Source: an uncultured Clostridia bacterium
GTDB lineage: Bacteria; Bacillota; Clostridia; Christensenellales; Borkfalkiaceae
Direction: 5' to 3'
Length of the DNA stretch: 64,000 nucleotides
NCBI GenBank assembly: GCA_944367565.1
Contig: CALVWR010000007.1
Span: 33,813-97,812, forward strand
Position 1 is the first letter of the stretch. Each line of letters opens with the position of its first letter. Under the pieces are notes generated by a model. It ran no database searches. It was given only the letters and a program-made list of their open reading frames with translations, and was not told the origin of the DNA. Shown here one piece after another: positions 52,564 through 61,359 of the stretch. The translations under genes were made by a program, and so were the position numbers.

Positions 52564-54276
52564 ATGAAAAAGAAATTTACGGCGATATTACTTGCGGCAA
52601 TCATGGCGTTTGCCGTGTGCGCGTTTTCGGGCTGTAACAACGGCGACGATCAGTTTAGCGAAGAGCTGGATCCGAACAGAACGCCGATTTACGTATTCAA
52701 CTTCGATTCGGGATTCGGCACCGACTGGTTGATTTCTCTCAAACAGAAGTTCGAGGCCGAGTATGCCGATTATAAAGGCGTTGACGAGAACGGCGTCGAA
52801 AACGGCAAGGTCGGCGTGCAGATTCTTATGGATAACCGCAAAAACTATTTTTCGGGCAGCGGCTCGGTTATTAAATCGGGCGTGATCGACGTATATTTCA
52901 CCGAGTATACGTACGTTCATATGTTGCGCAATTCCGGTGCGCTTTTGGATATTACCGATTGGCTGACGACCGATTTGACCGAGTTCGGCGAAAACGAATC
53001 GATTGCCGACAAAATGACCGTCGAACAAAGGGCGTACTACTCCAAAAACGGGCGATACGACTCGATCCCGAACTACGAAGCGTACGAGGGAATCGTATAT
53101 AATATCGATCTGTGGAAGGAAAAAGGCTTCTACTTTTCGCACAGCGAGCGCAATAATCCGGATTTGTACAGTCGGTTTACTTCCGATCCGGGCGATTTGT
53201 CGGCAGGACCCGACGGCAAGCGCGGCGTGATAGACGGCGTCGACTATTCGATAGACGACGGAATGCCGGCTACGTACGCCGATTTTCTCGACCTTTGCAC
53301 GTATATTGCCGCAAACGGTTGTACGCCGTTCATTTGGACGGGCAAATATTATAAAGGGTACGTAGGCGGACTGCTCAACGCGCTTATCACGGACTACGAA
53401 GGGGCGAATATGCGCGCGTTTTACGAGTTGGACGGCAGAGAAGTTCCGACGCTAATCGACAGTAACGGAAATAAGCTCGCCGATCAAACGATTACCGAAG
53501 CTACCGCGTATAAAGTCGCCAACCTCGAAGGCCGTCGCAAGGCGCTCGACCTTGTGGAAAAGATCATGCATAAAACCGATTGGCAAGCGGAAGGCTCGTC
53601 CAACATGACGGTCAGCCACCACAACGCGCAACTGCGATATTTGAAATCGGGCTACGACGGCAAAAAGCAGATCGCCATGCTGCTCGACGGCACGTGGTGG
53701 GAAGGCGAAGCGACGCATTCGTTCGAGGAAGTCGCCGCCACCTATACGCTCGCCAAAGGTAAGAGCGAGCGGCAGTTCGGTTGGATGCCCATGCCCAAAG
53801 CCGATAAGAGCAGGGTCGGCGAAGGACAAACCTATTTCGACCCGACGCAGGGCGTAACCTTCGTCAAATCAACGCTGGAAGAAAACAAGAAAGACATCGT
53901 AAAAGCGTTCGTTCGCTTTGCCCATTCCGATAAAATGCTGAGTGATTTCACCCGCGTTACGTCGGCGGCGAAAGCGCTCGACTACGAGCTTATGCCCGAG
54001 GACGAGGCGCAAATGACGACGTTTGCCAAGAACCTTTGGAAGCAGAGAGAAAAAGCCGTCGACATTATTTACCCGATTTCCAACGCGCCGCTGTTTATCA
54101 ATAACCAAGGCAGTTTCGACCGCAGCAGTATCAACGGCGTACAGGTCGGCGGCAAGAACTACGAAAACGCGACGGTAGCTTTCTTCGAAGTCCCTACGAT
54201 GACGGCGCAACAGGCATTCGAGGGAATGCAAACGTATATGAAAAACGTGTGGTTCGATAAGCTGATTAAGGACTAA
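52564..54276 (+). CDS. ABC transporter sugar-binding lipoprotein
   Basis: 570 residues, large family 1 solute-binding protein. The signal peptide KFTAILLAAIMAFAVCAFSGC ends in a lipobox cysteine near 24. YEGIVYNIDLWKEKGFYFS and MLLDGTWWEG are typical motifs of receptors for oligosaccharides. ATG 52564 is preceded by GGAGGAT; upstream GTG/ATG codons lack a ribosome site and would spoil the signal peptide. First gene of the operon; the ligand is unknown. Confidence 0.9.
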   Translation: MKKKFTAILLAAIMAFAVCAFSGCNNGDDQFSEELDPNRTPIYVFNFDSGFGTDWLISLKQKFEAEYADYKGVDENGVENGKVGVQILMDNRKNYFSGSGSVIKSGVIDVYFTEYTYVHMLRNSGALLDITDWLTTDLTEFGENESIADKMTVEQRAYYSKNGRYDSIPNYEAYEGIVYNIDLWKEKGFYFSHSERNNPDLYSRFTSDPGDLSAGPDGKRGVIDGVDYSIDDGMPATYADFLDLCTYIAANGCTPFIWTGKYYKGYVGGLLNALITDYEGANMRAFYELDGREVPTLIDSNGNKLADQTITEATAYKVANLEGRRKALDLVEKIMHKTDWQAEGSSNMTVSHHNAQLRYLKSGYDGKKQIAMLLDGTWWEGEATHSFEEVAATYTLAKGKSERQFGWMPMPKADKSRVGEGQTYFDPTQGVTFVKSTLEENKKDIVKAFVRFAHSDKMLSDFTRVTSAAKALDYELMPEDEAQMTTFAKNLWKQREKAVDIIYPISNAPLFINNQGSFDRSSINGVQVGGKNYENATVAFFEVPTMTAQQAFEGMQTYMKNVWFDKLIKD

Positions 54277-54287
54277 GGAGAGAGCAT

Positions 54288-55238
54288 ATGTCGCATCGAG
54301 TCGGCTCGGCGGTCAAGCGACGCCGTATAAAAGCCAATAAGGACGATTTGTTGTTTTATATCGGATTTATGATTTTTCCGATCGCACAGTTTTGCATTTG
54401 CTATCTTTGGGTCAACTTCAACTCGCTGCTGCTTGCGTTTCAAAAAATCAACGAAGCGCAGAACACGGTGACGTTTACGCTGTTCGGGAATTTTCAAGAG
54501 GCGTTCCGGCGCATGACGTCCGACCTCGAACTCAAACAGGCGTTCGGGCAGTCGCTCTTGGCCTGGTTCGTGCCGCTTGTAATCGGTACGCCGCTGGCGC
54601 TTCTGTTTTCGTACTACATCTACAAAAAGATGCCGCTAAGCGGGGCTTTCCGCGTCATGCTGTTTGCGCCGAGCATCGTATCGGCCATCATCTTGGCAAC
54701 CGTGTTCCTCTTTTTCACCGAAAACGCCGTGCCCGAAATCCTCAAACTGTTGACGGGCAAAGAAGAAGTAAAAGGCTTGATTTCCGATAGGAATACGCAA
54801 TTCGGGACGCTGATGTTCTACAACATTTGGATCGGCTTCGGCGTCAACTGTCTGATGTACGTCAACGCCATGAACGACATTTCGCCCGAGCAGATCGAAG
54901 CCGCGCGCCTCGACGGTTGCACCGGCTTTAAGGAGTTTTGGCATATTTGTATGCCGAGCGTGTTCCCGACGCTTTCCACTTTTTTGGTCGTCGGCGTGGC
55001 GGGCATTTTTACGGGGCAGTTCAACCTGTTCAGCTTCTTCGGTACGGGCGAGCAAGCCAGCGGGTACGTCACGACGTACGGCTATTGGCTGTACCGAGAA
55101 ACGGCGAAAGCGCAAACGGCGGGGCGCGGACAAATCCCGATCGTCGCCGCTATGGGCATTATGATGACGGCGGTCGCCGTGCCGCTTACTTTGCTCGTCC
55201 GTTGGCTGCTCGATAAGTTCGGGCCGAGCATCGATTAG
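54288..55238 (+). CDS. ABC sugar transporter permease
   Basis: 316 residues, six spans. The EAA loop is QIEAARLDGCTGFKEFWHIC. A basic N-terminus (KRRRIKANKDD) precedes the first helix. Ribosome site AAGGAGAG stands before ATG 54288. Pairs with the next gene as the importer channel. Confidence 0.9.
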   Translation: MSHRVGSAVKRRRIKANKDDLLFYIGFMIFPIAQFCICYLWVNFNSLLLAFQKINEAQNTVTFTLFGNFQEAFRRMTSDLELKQAFGQSLLAWFVPLVIGTPLALLFSYYIYKKMPLSGAFRVMLFAPSIVSAIILATVFLFFTENAVPEILKLLTGKEEVKGLISDRNTQFGTLMFYNIWIGFGVNCLMYVNAMNDISPEQIEAARLDGCTGFKEFWHICMPSVFPTLSTFLVVGVAGIFTGQFNLFSFFGTGEQASGYVTTYGYWLYRETAKAQTAGRGQIPIVAAMGIMMTAVAVPLTLLVRWLLDKFGPSID

Positions 55239-55248
55239 GAGAATGCGC

Positions 55249-56139
55249 ATGAAACAAGAAAAAGCAAGAGCCACGCGCACCCGCTTTTCGCCCGTTATGA
55301 TCGTCATGTGCGTCATACTGTGTCTGTACGTTTTGAGCCTTTTGATTCCGTTTATTTGGGCGTTTTTCACCTCGTTCAAAAGCGACATCGAGTTTGAAGA
55401 AAACGCGCTGGGACTGCCGCAAAAATGGGTGTGGAACTACGGTTGGATGTTCACCGAGTTCAAGAAAGTCGTCTTTACCGAAACGGAAATTAAGTCGATA
55501 GGCCTTTGGGCGATGTTCGGCAACTCGCTTTTATATTCGGTAGGATCGGCTTTTGCGGCGGCGATCGTGCCGTGTATCACGGCGTATCTGTGCGCGCGGT
55601 TCAAGTATAAGTTCAGTTCGTTTGTTTACGGCATTGTCATTGTCACCATGGTACTGCCGATCGTAGGCAATCAGCCGTCGCAAGTCGACGTAGCCGATAA
55701 ACTGCACGTCCTCGACACCGTATACGGCTTATGGCTGTTTAACGCGAGCTTTTTGGGACTGTACTTTCTGGTGTTCTATAACGTATTCAAAGCGTTGCCG
55801 CGCGACTTTACCGAAGCGGCCAAAATCGACGGAGCGAACAACCTGCAAATTTTCATTCGCGTCATCCTGCCCGTCATACGCAATACGCTGTTGACGATCA
55901 TGCTGATCAAGTTTATCGACTTTTGGAACGACTATCAAGCGCCGCTACTGTTGTGGCAAAGTTCGCCCACGGTGGCGTACGGACTGTACTGGATGTCGAC
56001 CACTTCCGAAAACGGCATGAACTTCGCGCCCAAACGCATGACGGCGAGCATGATCGTGTTCTTTCCGATTATAATTATCTTTTTGTTGTTACAAAAGCGT
56101 TTGCTCGGAAATTTAACGGTAGGAGGTATCAAAGGCTGA
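55249..56139 (+). CDS. ABC sugar transporter permease
   Basis: 296 residues, six spans, EAA loop FTEAAKIDGANNLQIFIRVI and a C-terminal KRLLGNLTVGGIKG as in MalG-type subunits. ATG 55249 is chosen because AGGAGA (55237-55242) stands 6 nt before it; ATG 55243 touches the ribosome site. As in the mannan locus no ATPase gene is present, so a shared ATPase is implied. Confidence 0.9.
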   Translation: MKQEKARATRTRFSPVMIVMCVILCLYVLSLLIPFIWAFFTSFKSDIEFEENALGLPQKWVWNYGWMFTEFKKVVFTETEIKSIGLWAMFGNSLLYSVGSAFAAAIVPCITAYLCARFKYKFSSFVYGIVIVTMVLPIVGNQPSQVDVADKLHVLDTVYGLWLFNASFLGLYFLVFYNVFKALPRDFTEAAKIDGANNLQIFIRVILPVIRNTLLTIMLIKFIDFWNDYQAPLLLWQSSPTVAYGLYWMSTTSENGMNFAPKRMTASMIVFFPIIIIFLLLQKRLLGNLTVGGIKG

Positions 56140-56199
56140 TTCATTCGAACGGAAAAAGCACACAAGGATTGAACGAAGATTAAACGAAAAGGAGATGTG

Positions 56200-59100
56200 A
56201 TGGATTTGAAGAAAACGAAAAATAAGAAAAGCGTACTGTGGCTTGTATGCATTCTCGCTTTGTTGAGCGTGTCGCTCGGCGCTATCCTCGTAGCAAGCGC
56301 CGACGATATACCGGCGTGGACGGGCAACGACTTGCAACCGCGCTACGTAAGCAACCGCATGCTGACCGTTCCCGTAAAAACGGTCACGGCGGCGGGGCAA
56401 TCGGCGCAAGCCTCGGCAGTGGTACATTTGCCCGATGGCTCGGCGCAGAAAGTCGATTCGCTGTTTTTGGAGCAAACCGGAAAATATACCGTGTCGTATA
56501 CCGCCGATTTGGATGGAAAACTATACTCGCAACAGTATGCGTTCGACGTGGTGAGCGCAAACGTGTTGACGGGTGAAAAATCGACCGCAGTATGGGGCGA
56601 GAGCGAGCAGTATAGCGATACCGGTTTGATGATCGGACTGGCGCGAGGCGAAACGCTGACGTTTGCCAATACGGTCGACGTGGCGAGCTTGACGAGCGCA
56701 ACCGCCGGCGAGACGCCGTTTCTCGAACTGTACGTAACGCCCGAACGCATCGGAAGCACCGATTTCAGACGGCTGTATATTACGTTCACCGATTCGGTTG
56801 ACCCGACGCAAACGGTGACGGTGTTGTTGGGCGAATTTGCCGACGGCAGACCGGAAACCATGGTGTCGGCGTCGCCCAAAGGACAGCAGTATACGTCTTG
56901 GGAATGGTATTCCGACAGTATATTCCGCGGGGAGGACTCCTGGCATGCCCACGCCAATACGTCGTTTAACGCAACTTACGGCGTGAACAACCATGCGCAA
57001 AAGGATCGCCCCATTATGCTGTGGTATGAGAACGACACCCGACAAATTTTCTATCATACGCTCGACACCGCAGACGTTTTGAGTAATAAGAAAATGCTAA
57101 TCGATCTCGACGACACCAAATTCTACAACACGCTGTTCGAGGGGTTTTCGTCGGGACGCGTGCGCGTTTCGATGCGCGCCGACAAGTATAACCGCGACAC
57201 GCTTGCCAGGTTTACGGTCAAGCGTTTGGGCGATATCGATTTGTCGAAAGAAGTCGCCGATTTCGGTACGCCGAGCATTACGGTAGACAGTCCGTTTGCG
57301 CTCGACGACGTGCCGAACGCCGCAGTTGGCGGCGCCTATCTCGTTCCTGCGGCAACGGCGGTCGACGGCGAGGGAACGCCGATTCCCGTGCGCACGGCGG
57401 TCTACCGTACCAACAACGGCATATCGGGACGCATCGACGTACCCGTAGCGAACGGCCGTTTCGTCACGGACAAATCGGGCGAATACCATATCGTATACAC
57501 GGCGACCGACCGCGGCGGCAAAACGGCGACGCAAACGGTCAAAGTGCATACGCGGGACGGAATCGAAAAACCGACGGTTTCGGCTTCCGTGGCGAACACC
57601 GCAACTGCGGGCGAGCCTACGGATTTGTCGCAAATATCGCTAACGGGCAGTTGCGCGACGGTAAGCGTTGCGGTTGACGGCGTGTCCGTCGAGACCGTAA
57701 GCGACTACGTATTCGAGCGCACGGGCGAACATACCGTGACGTACACCGTTACCGACGTTTGCGGACAAACGGCCGAAAAGACGTATACGGTAACCGTTAC
57801 GTCGCCGTCCGCGCCCAAATGCTTGACCGCGCCGCAACTGCCCGACGTTTTGATTGCCGGTTGCCGCTACTATATGCCCGAGCTTAGCGCCTATACCTTC
57901 GACGAAAACGGCAAGACCGCCGTAACGACGGAGTGCTATATCACCGATAACCGCGGTACGCGTAAGGTAGCCCGCGGCGAGGTTTGCGTTCCCGCCGTGG
58001 CAAAGAACGGCGACGAAGTTACGGTGACGTACAAGGCGGGAGAAGATACGGTTTACCAAACGGAAATCGGATGCGTACAGGCGTATACCGTGCAAAACGG
58101 ACGCAACCGCATCCAAATCGAAAACTACTTCGTCGGCGATTTGGAGTACGCCAAAAACACCGACTCGATGACGTGCACCGCAACGAAAGACGGTAACGAC
58201 AACGCTTTCGTGTTCGCGCGCAAATTGCCTGCCGAAGAATTCGGCGTCATGCTGGGTACGATCCCCGAATTATCGTCTTTCGACGCCGTTCGGGTAACGC
58301 TGTTCGAGCCGGAGACCGGCGTTTCGATTTCGTTTACGGTCGATTGCGATTTAGACGTGTCGCCTGACGGCTACCGCCGTAAAGCCGGATACGTGTCTAC
58401 GGGCACGGGCGTCAACCGTACGCGGATCTCCATGCCCGCGCTGTATATCCGAGACGGCGGCACGGTTACGGGTATGTACAAAAACGGCAACTGGGTATTC
58501 AACGGCGACTATTCGGTACGTATCGCGCTCGACGACAACGGCAATCCGTTTAACGGTTTCGGAGACGCGGAAGTGTATTGTCGCGTTTCTATGGAGGGCG
58601 CAAAAGCCGGCGCGGCGTTTAACGTGTACGACATATGCGGTCAAACGATTTCTTCCAACCCGCTCGACGGCATTGCGCCTACAATTCGCGTCGAAGGCGA
58701 TTACGGCGGCGATAAAACGCTCGGCAGTTCGATTGTCGTGGGCAAAGCAACGGCGTTCGACGTGCTCGATGCCATGACGACACTCGGCGTTTCGGTCACT
58801 GCGCCCGACGGCAGTTTTGTGACGAGCGACGACGGAGTACTGCTCGAAAATGTGTCTTGCGAGAGAGAATATACGTTTACCGTAAGTCAATACGGCACGT
58901 ATGCCGTGTACTACCGCGCGTTCGACAGTTTGGGAGGTAATACGAGACAGTTCTCGTACAGTTATACCGTTAGCGACAATACCGCACCCGTAATCGAATT
59001 CAAATCCGACGTGCCGACGACGGGCAAGGTAGGGACGGCGTTCGTTATTCCCGACTTTACAGTGACCGACGACATGACTGCTTCCGAGAATATAATTGTT

Positions 59101-59262
59101 TATAAGAGCGTCATTGCGCCCAACCTCGACTGTTCGTACTTAAAAAGCAATGCCAATTCGTACGTACCCAAATATGCGGGCGAATATACCGTAGTGATTA
59201 CGGCTATCGATGAGCACGGCAACACATGCGTACAATCGTTTACGGTAGAAGTTTCGGCGTGA
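56200..59262 (+). CDS. Giant secreted protein with Ig-like repeats
   Basis: 1020 residues. An N-terminal hydrophobic segment (SVLWLVCILALLSVSLGAIL) ends near VASA and acts as signal peptide or anchor. The ectodomain has several bacterial Ig-like repeats, of the type GEYHIVYTATDRGGKTATQ, GEHTVTYTVTDVCGQTAEK, YGTYAVYYRAFDSLGGNTR and GEYTVVITAIDEHGNTCVQ, separated by beta-sandwich parts that may bind glycans (about 130-350 and 620-820). No catalytic site, sortase signal or C-terminal anchor is seen. Probably a polysaccharide-binding surface protein serving the importer. ATG 56200 has AAGGAG 5 nt upstream. Confidence 0.7.
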   Translation: MDLKKTKNKKSVLWLVCILALLSVSLGAILVASADDIPAWTGNDLQPRYVSNRMLTVPVKTVTAAGQSAQASAVVHLPDGSAQKVDSLFLEQTGKYTVSYTADLDGKLYSQQYAFDVVSANVLTGEKSTAVWGESEQYSDTGLMIGLARGETLTFANTVDVASLTSATAGETPFLELYVTPERIGSTDFRRLYITFTDSVDPTQTVTVLLGEFADGRPETMVSASPKGQQYTSWEWYSDSIFRGEDSWHAHANTSFNATYGVNNHAQKDRPIMLWYENDTRQIFYHTLDTADVLSNKKMLIDLDDTKFYNTLFEGFSSGRVRVSMRADKYNRDTLARFTVKRLGDIDLSKEVADFGTPSITVDSPFALDDVPNAAVGGAYLVPAATAVDGEGTPIPVRTAVYRTNNGISGRIDVPVANGRFVTDKSGEYHIVYTATDRGGKTATQTVKVHTRDGIEKPTVSASVANTATAGEPTDLSQISLTGSCATVSVAVDGVSVETVSDYVFERTGEHTVTYTVTDVCGQTAEKTYTVTVTSPSAPKCLTAPQLPDVLIAGCRYYMPELSAYTFDENGKTAVTTECYITDNRGTRKVARGEVCVPAVAKNGDEVTVTYKAGEDTVYQTEIGCVQAYTVQNGRNRIQIENYFVGDLEYAKNTDSMTCTATKDGNDNAFVFARKLPAEEFGVMLGTIPELSSFDAVRVTLFEPETGVSISFTVDCDLDVSPDGYRRKAGYVSTGTGVNRTRISMPALYIRDGGTVTGMYKNGNWVFNGDYSVRIALDDNGNPFNGFGDAEVYCRVSMEGAKAGAAFNVYDICGQTISSNPLDGIAPTIRVEGDYGGDKTLGSSIVVGKATAFDVLDAMTTLGVSVTAPDGSFVTSDDGVLLENVSCEREYTFTVSQYGTYAVYYRAFDSLGGNTRQFSYSYTVSDNTAPVIEFKSDVPTTGKVGTAFVIPDFTVTDDMTASENIIVYKSVIAPNLDCSYLKSNANSYVPKYAGEYTVVITAIDEHGNTCVQSFTVEVSA

Positions 59263-59276
59263 GGGGAGGAGATATT

Positions 59277-61337
59277 ATGAAAAAAACAAGCAAAATAATA
59301 GCGTTTCTGCTGTGCGCCTGTCTTTGTTTTCCTCTCGCCGCTTGCAATAAAAACGGCGGCGGTTCGGACGCGCCGAAACCTACCGGCACGGTGACGCAAA
59401 CGGAAGAGCTGAAAGGCAAAGACGGCTTGCATAAAATTTCGATCGCGCCGTCCGACAACGTGCTCGTAAACGCCGACGCTACGACCGAGTATACGATCGT
59501 GTATCCGAAAGAGTGTCACGAGCGCGTACCCGCGATTGCGGCGACGTTTGCGCGCAATATCGGTTTGGCGACCGACGCGAGTGTGCCGCACAAAGAAGAG
59601 TCCGACGAGGTATGGAGCGAGGATGCTAAGTATATCGTGCTCGGCGACTGTGATTTGTTTGCCGCGGCGGGGCTGACGATGCCTGCGGGCGACGACGCGT
59701 TGGGGCAAACGGGCGTATATATCAAAACGGTCGGCAAAAGCGTGTTCATCAACGCCAACTACTGGCTGGGACTCAACAACGGTACGTTCGTATTTTTGGA
59801 ACACGTGTTGGGGCACAAACAAATTTACGATACGTCGTTCTTTACCGTCGAAAAGGGCAAGGCGGTCAACTTACCGACCATGGAAATCATCGAACGTCCC
59901 GATTTCGAGTTCGCCGATTTTTGCACCAATTTCGGCGAGGACAACGGATTCGCCAATCGCCTGAGTAATTTCGATATGTTTATGGAACTCCAAGGCACCG
60001 GCGACACGGTGTGGCACAACTCGTTCAACTGGGTCGACGCCGCGGCGCGCCAAGCCAATCCGGAGTGGGTGTCGGTAGACAAAAGCCAACTTTGCTACAC
60101 GGCGCACGGCGACGCGGACGCGTATAAAGCCATGCTCGAACACTGCCTGAACTACGTCATGCCGAGTATTCGGAAAAATCCCGAAAAGAAAAATGTGTCG
60201 TTTACGCACCAAGACCAAACGACGTGGTGTTCGTGCGAAACATGCAGCAAATATTCGGAAGCGTACGGCACGGATGCGGCGACCGCCGTGTTCTTTATGA
60301 AGCGTTTGGCGAAAATGATCAACGACGAAGTGCATAAAACCGAGCCGAATCGGACGATCACGCTGTGGTTTTTCGCTTACCACGCCACCGAAAAAGCGCC
60401 CGCCGTCAAAAACAGCGAGGGCAAGTGGGTCGCGATCGAGCCGCAGTTTACCGCCGCCAAAGACAACGTTGCCATTACGAGCGAAACGCTCTCGTATCCC
60501 GATGACAAATTCGATTCGAACGCAAGCGACGAAGACGCGTTTAACGGCATCGTGTGCGACGAGTCGGTGGGCGTGTTCATTGCGCCGATCAACGCCAAGT
60601 ATACGCACAAACTGACCGACAAAGAAAACGAATATATGTACAACGCAATCGTCAGTTGGGGGCCGATCGTGCCCGTCAAAGGCGCGTGGCTGTACTCGGC
60701 GAACTTCAATCATTTGTACTACCCGTACAACTGTTTCGAGTCGATCCCCGACGCATTCCGGCTGTTCAGCAATCTCGGCACGCGCTGGATATGGAACCAA
60801 GGGCAGGGCTACGGCATGACGGGTTTCGGCGCGTTCAAAGAGTATCTCAACTTTAAGATGTACTGGAACTGCAACCAAGATATCAGCGAGCTGACGCGGG
60901 AATTTTTCGACGGATACTACGGTGCGGCAAGCGACGTCATGTACAAAATGTATACCGAGATCGTGGCGCACTGCCGCTATATCGAGGAAAACTTCGACGA
61001 AATCTCGGGCGGACTGTACGAAAACCTCGAACAAGCCGCCATGTGGCCGCAAGGACTTTTACAGCGGTGGAAAGGGTATTGCGACGAGGCGTTAAACCTT
61101 GTCAACAGCGATATGACGATTGACGAGGACTACCGTAAGGCGCTCGTTAAAAACGTGGTCAGCGAAAGCATGTTCCCGCGGTTTGCGCTTATACGTCTGT
61201 ATAAAACATCGTATTCCAACGAGACGCTCAAAACTATGCAACGGAGTTGGAAAGCCGATGCGGACAAATATTCGTTTGTCTCCCACAAAGAGCGCTACTC
61301 GATTGAAGACGTATATGCCGAGTGGGATTTGGACTGA
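59277..61337 (+). CDS. DUF4838-type lipoprotein, probable glycoside hydrolase
   Basis: 686 residues, lipoprotein (IIAFLLCACLCFPLAAC, lipobox Cys about 23). Residues 50-180 resemble the N-terminal domain before hydrolase barrels of the GH20/GH67 kind (YTIVYPKECHERVPAIAATF). The core has NVSFTHQDQTTWCSCETC, LWFFAYHATEKAP and the C-terminal KEYLNFKMYWNCNQDISELT, which fit DUF4838 proteins. Activity and substrate are not known for this group in general; location on the outer membrane face and in an import operon imply polysaccharide cleavage. Ribosome site GGGGAGGAG is before ATG 59277. Confidence 0.7.
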   Translation: MKKTSKIIAFLLCACLCFPLAACNKNGGGSDAPKPTGTVTQTEELKGKDGLHKISIAPSDNVLVNADATTEYTIVYPKECHERVPAIAATFARNIGLATDASVPHKEESDEVWSEDAKYIVLGDCDLFAAAGLTMPAGDDALGQTGVYIKTVGKSVFINANYWLGLNNGTFVFLEHVLGHKQIYDTSFFTVEKGKAVNLPTMEIIERPDFEFADFCTNFGEDNGFANRLSNFDMFMELQGTGDTVWHNSFNWVDAAARQANPEWVSVDKSQLCYTAHGDADAYKAMLEHCLNYVMPSIRKNPEKKNVSFTHQDQTTWCSCETCSKYSEAYGTDAATAVFFMKRLAKMINDEVHKTEPNRTITLWFFAYHATEKAPAVKNSEGKWVAIEPQFTAAKDNVAITSETLSYPDDKFDSNASDEDAFNGIVCDESVGVFIAPINAKYTHKLTDKENEYMYNAIVSWGPIVPVKGAWLYSANFNHLYYPYNCFESIPDAFRLFSNLGTRWIWNQGQGYGMTGFGAFKEYLNFKMYWNCNQDISELTREFFDGYYGAASDVMYKMYTEIVAHCRYIEENFDEISGGLYENLEQAAMWPQGLLQRWKGYCDEALNLVNSDMTIDEDYRKALVKNVVSESMFPRFALIRLYKTSYSNETLKTMQRSWKADADKYSFVSHKERYSIEDVYAEWDLD

Positions 61338-61359
61338 AACCCAATAAGGAGAAAGGATT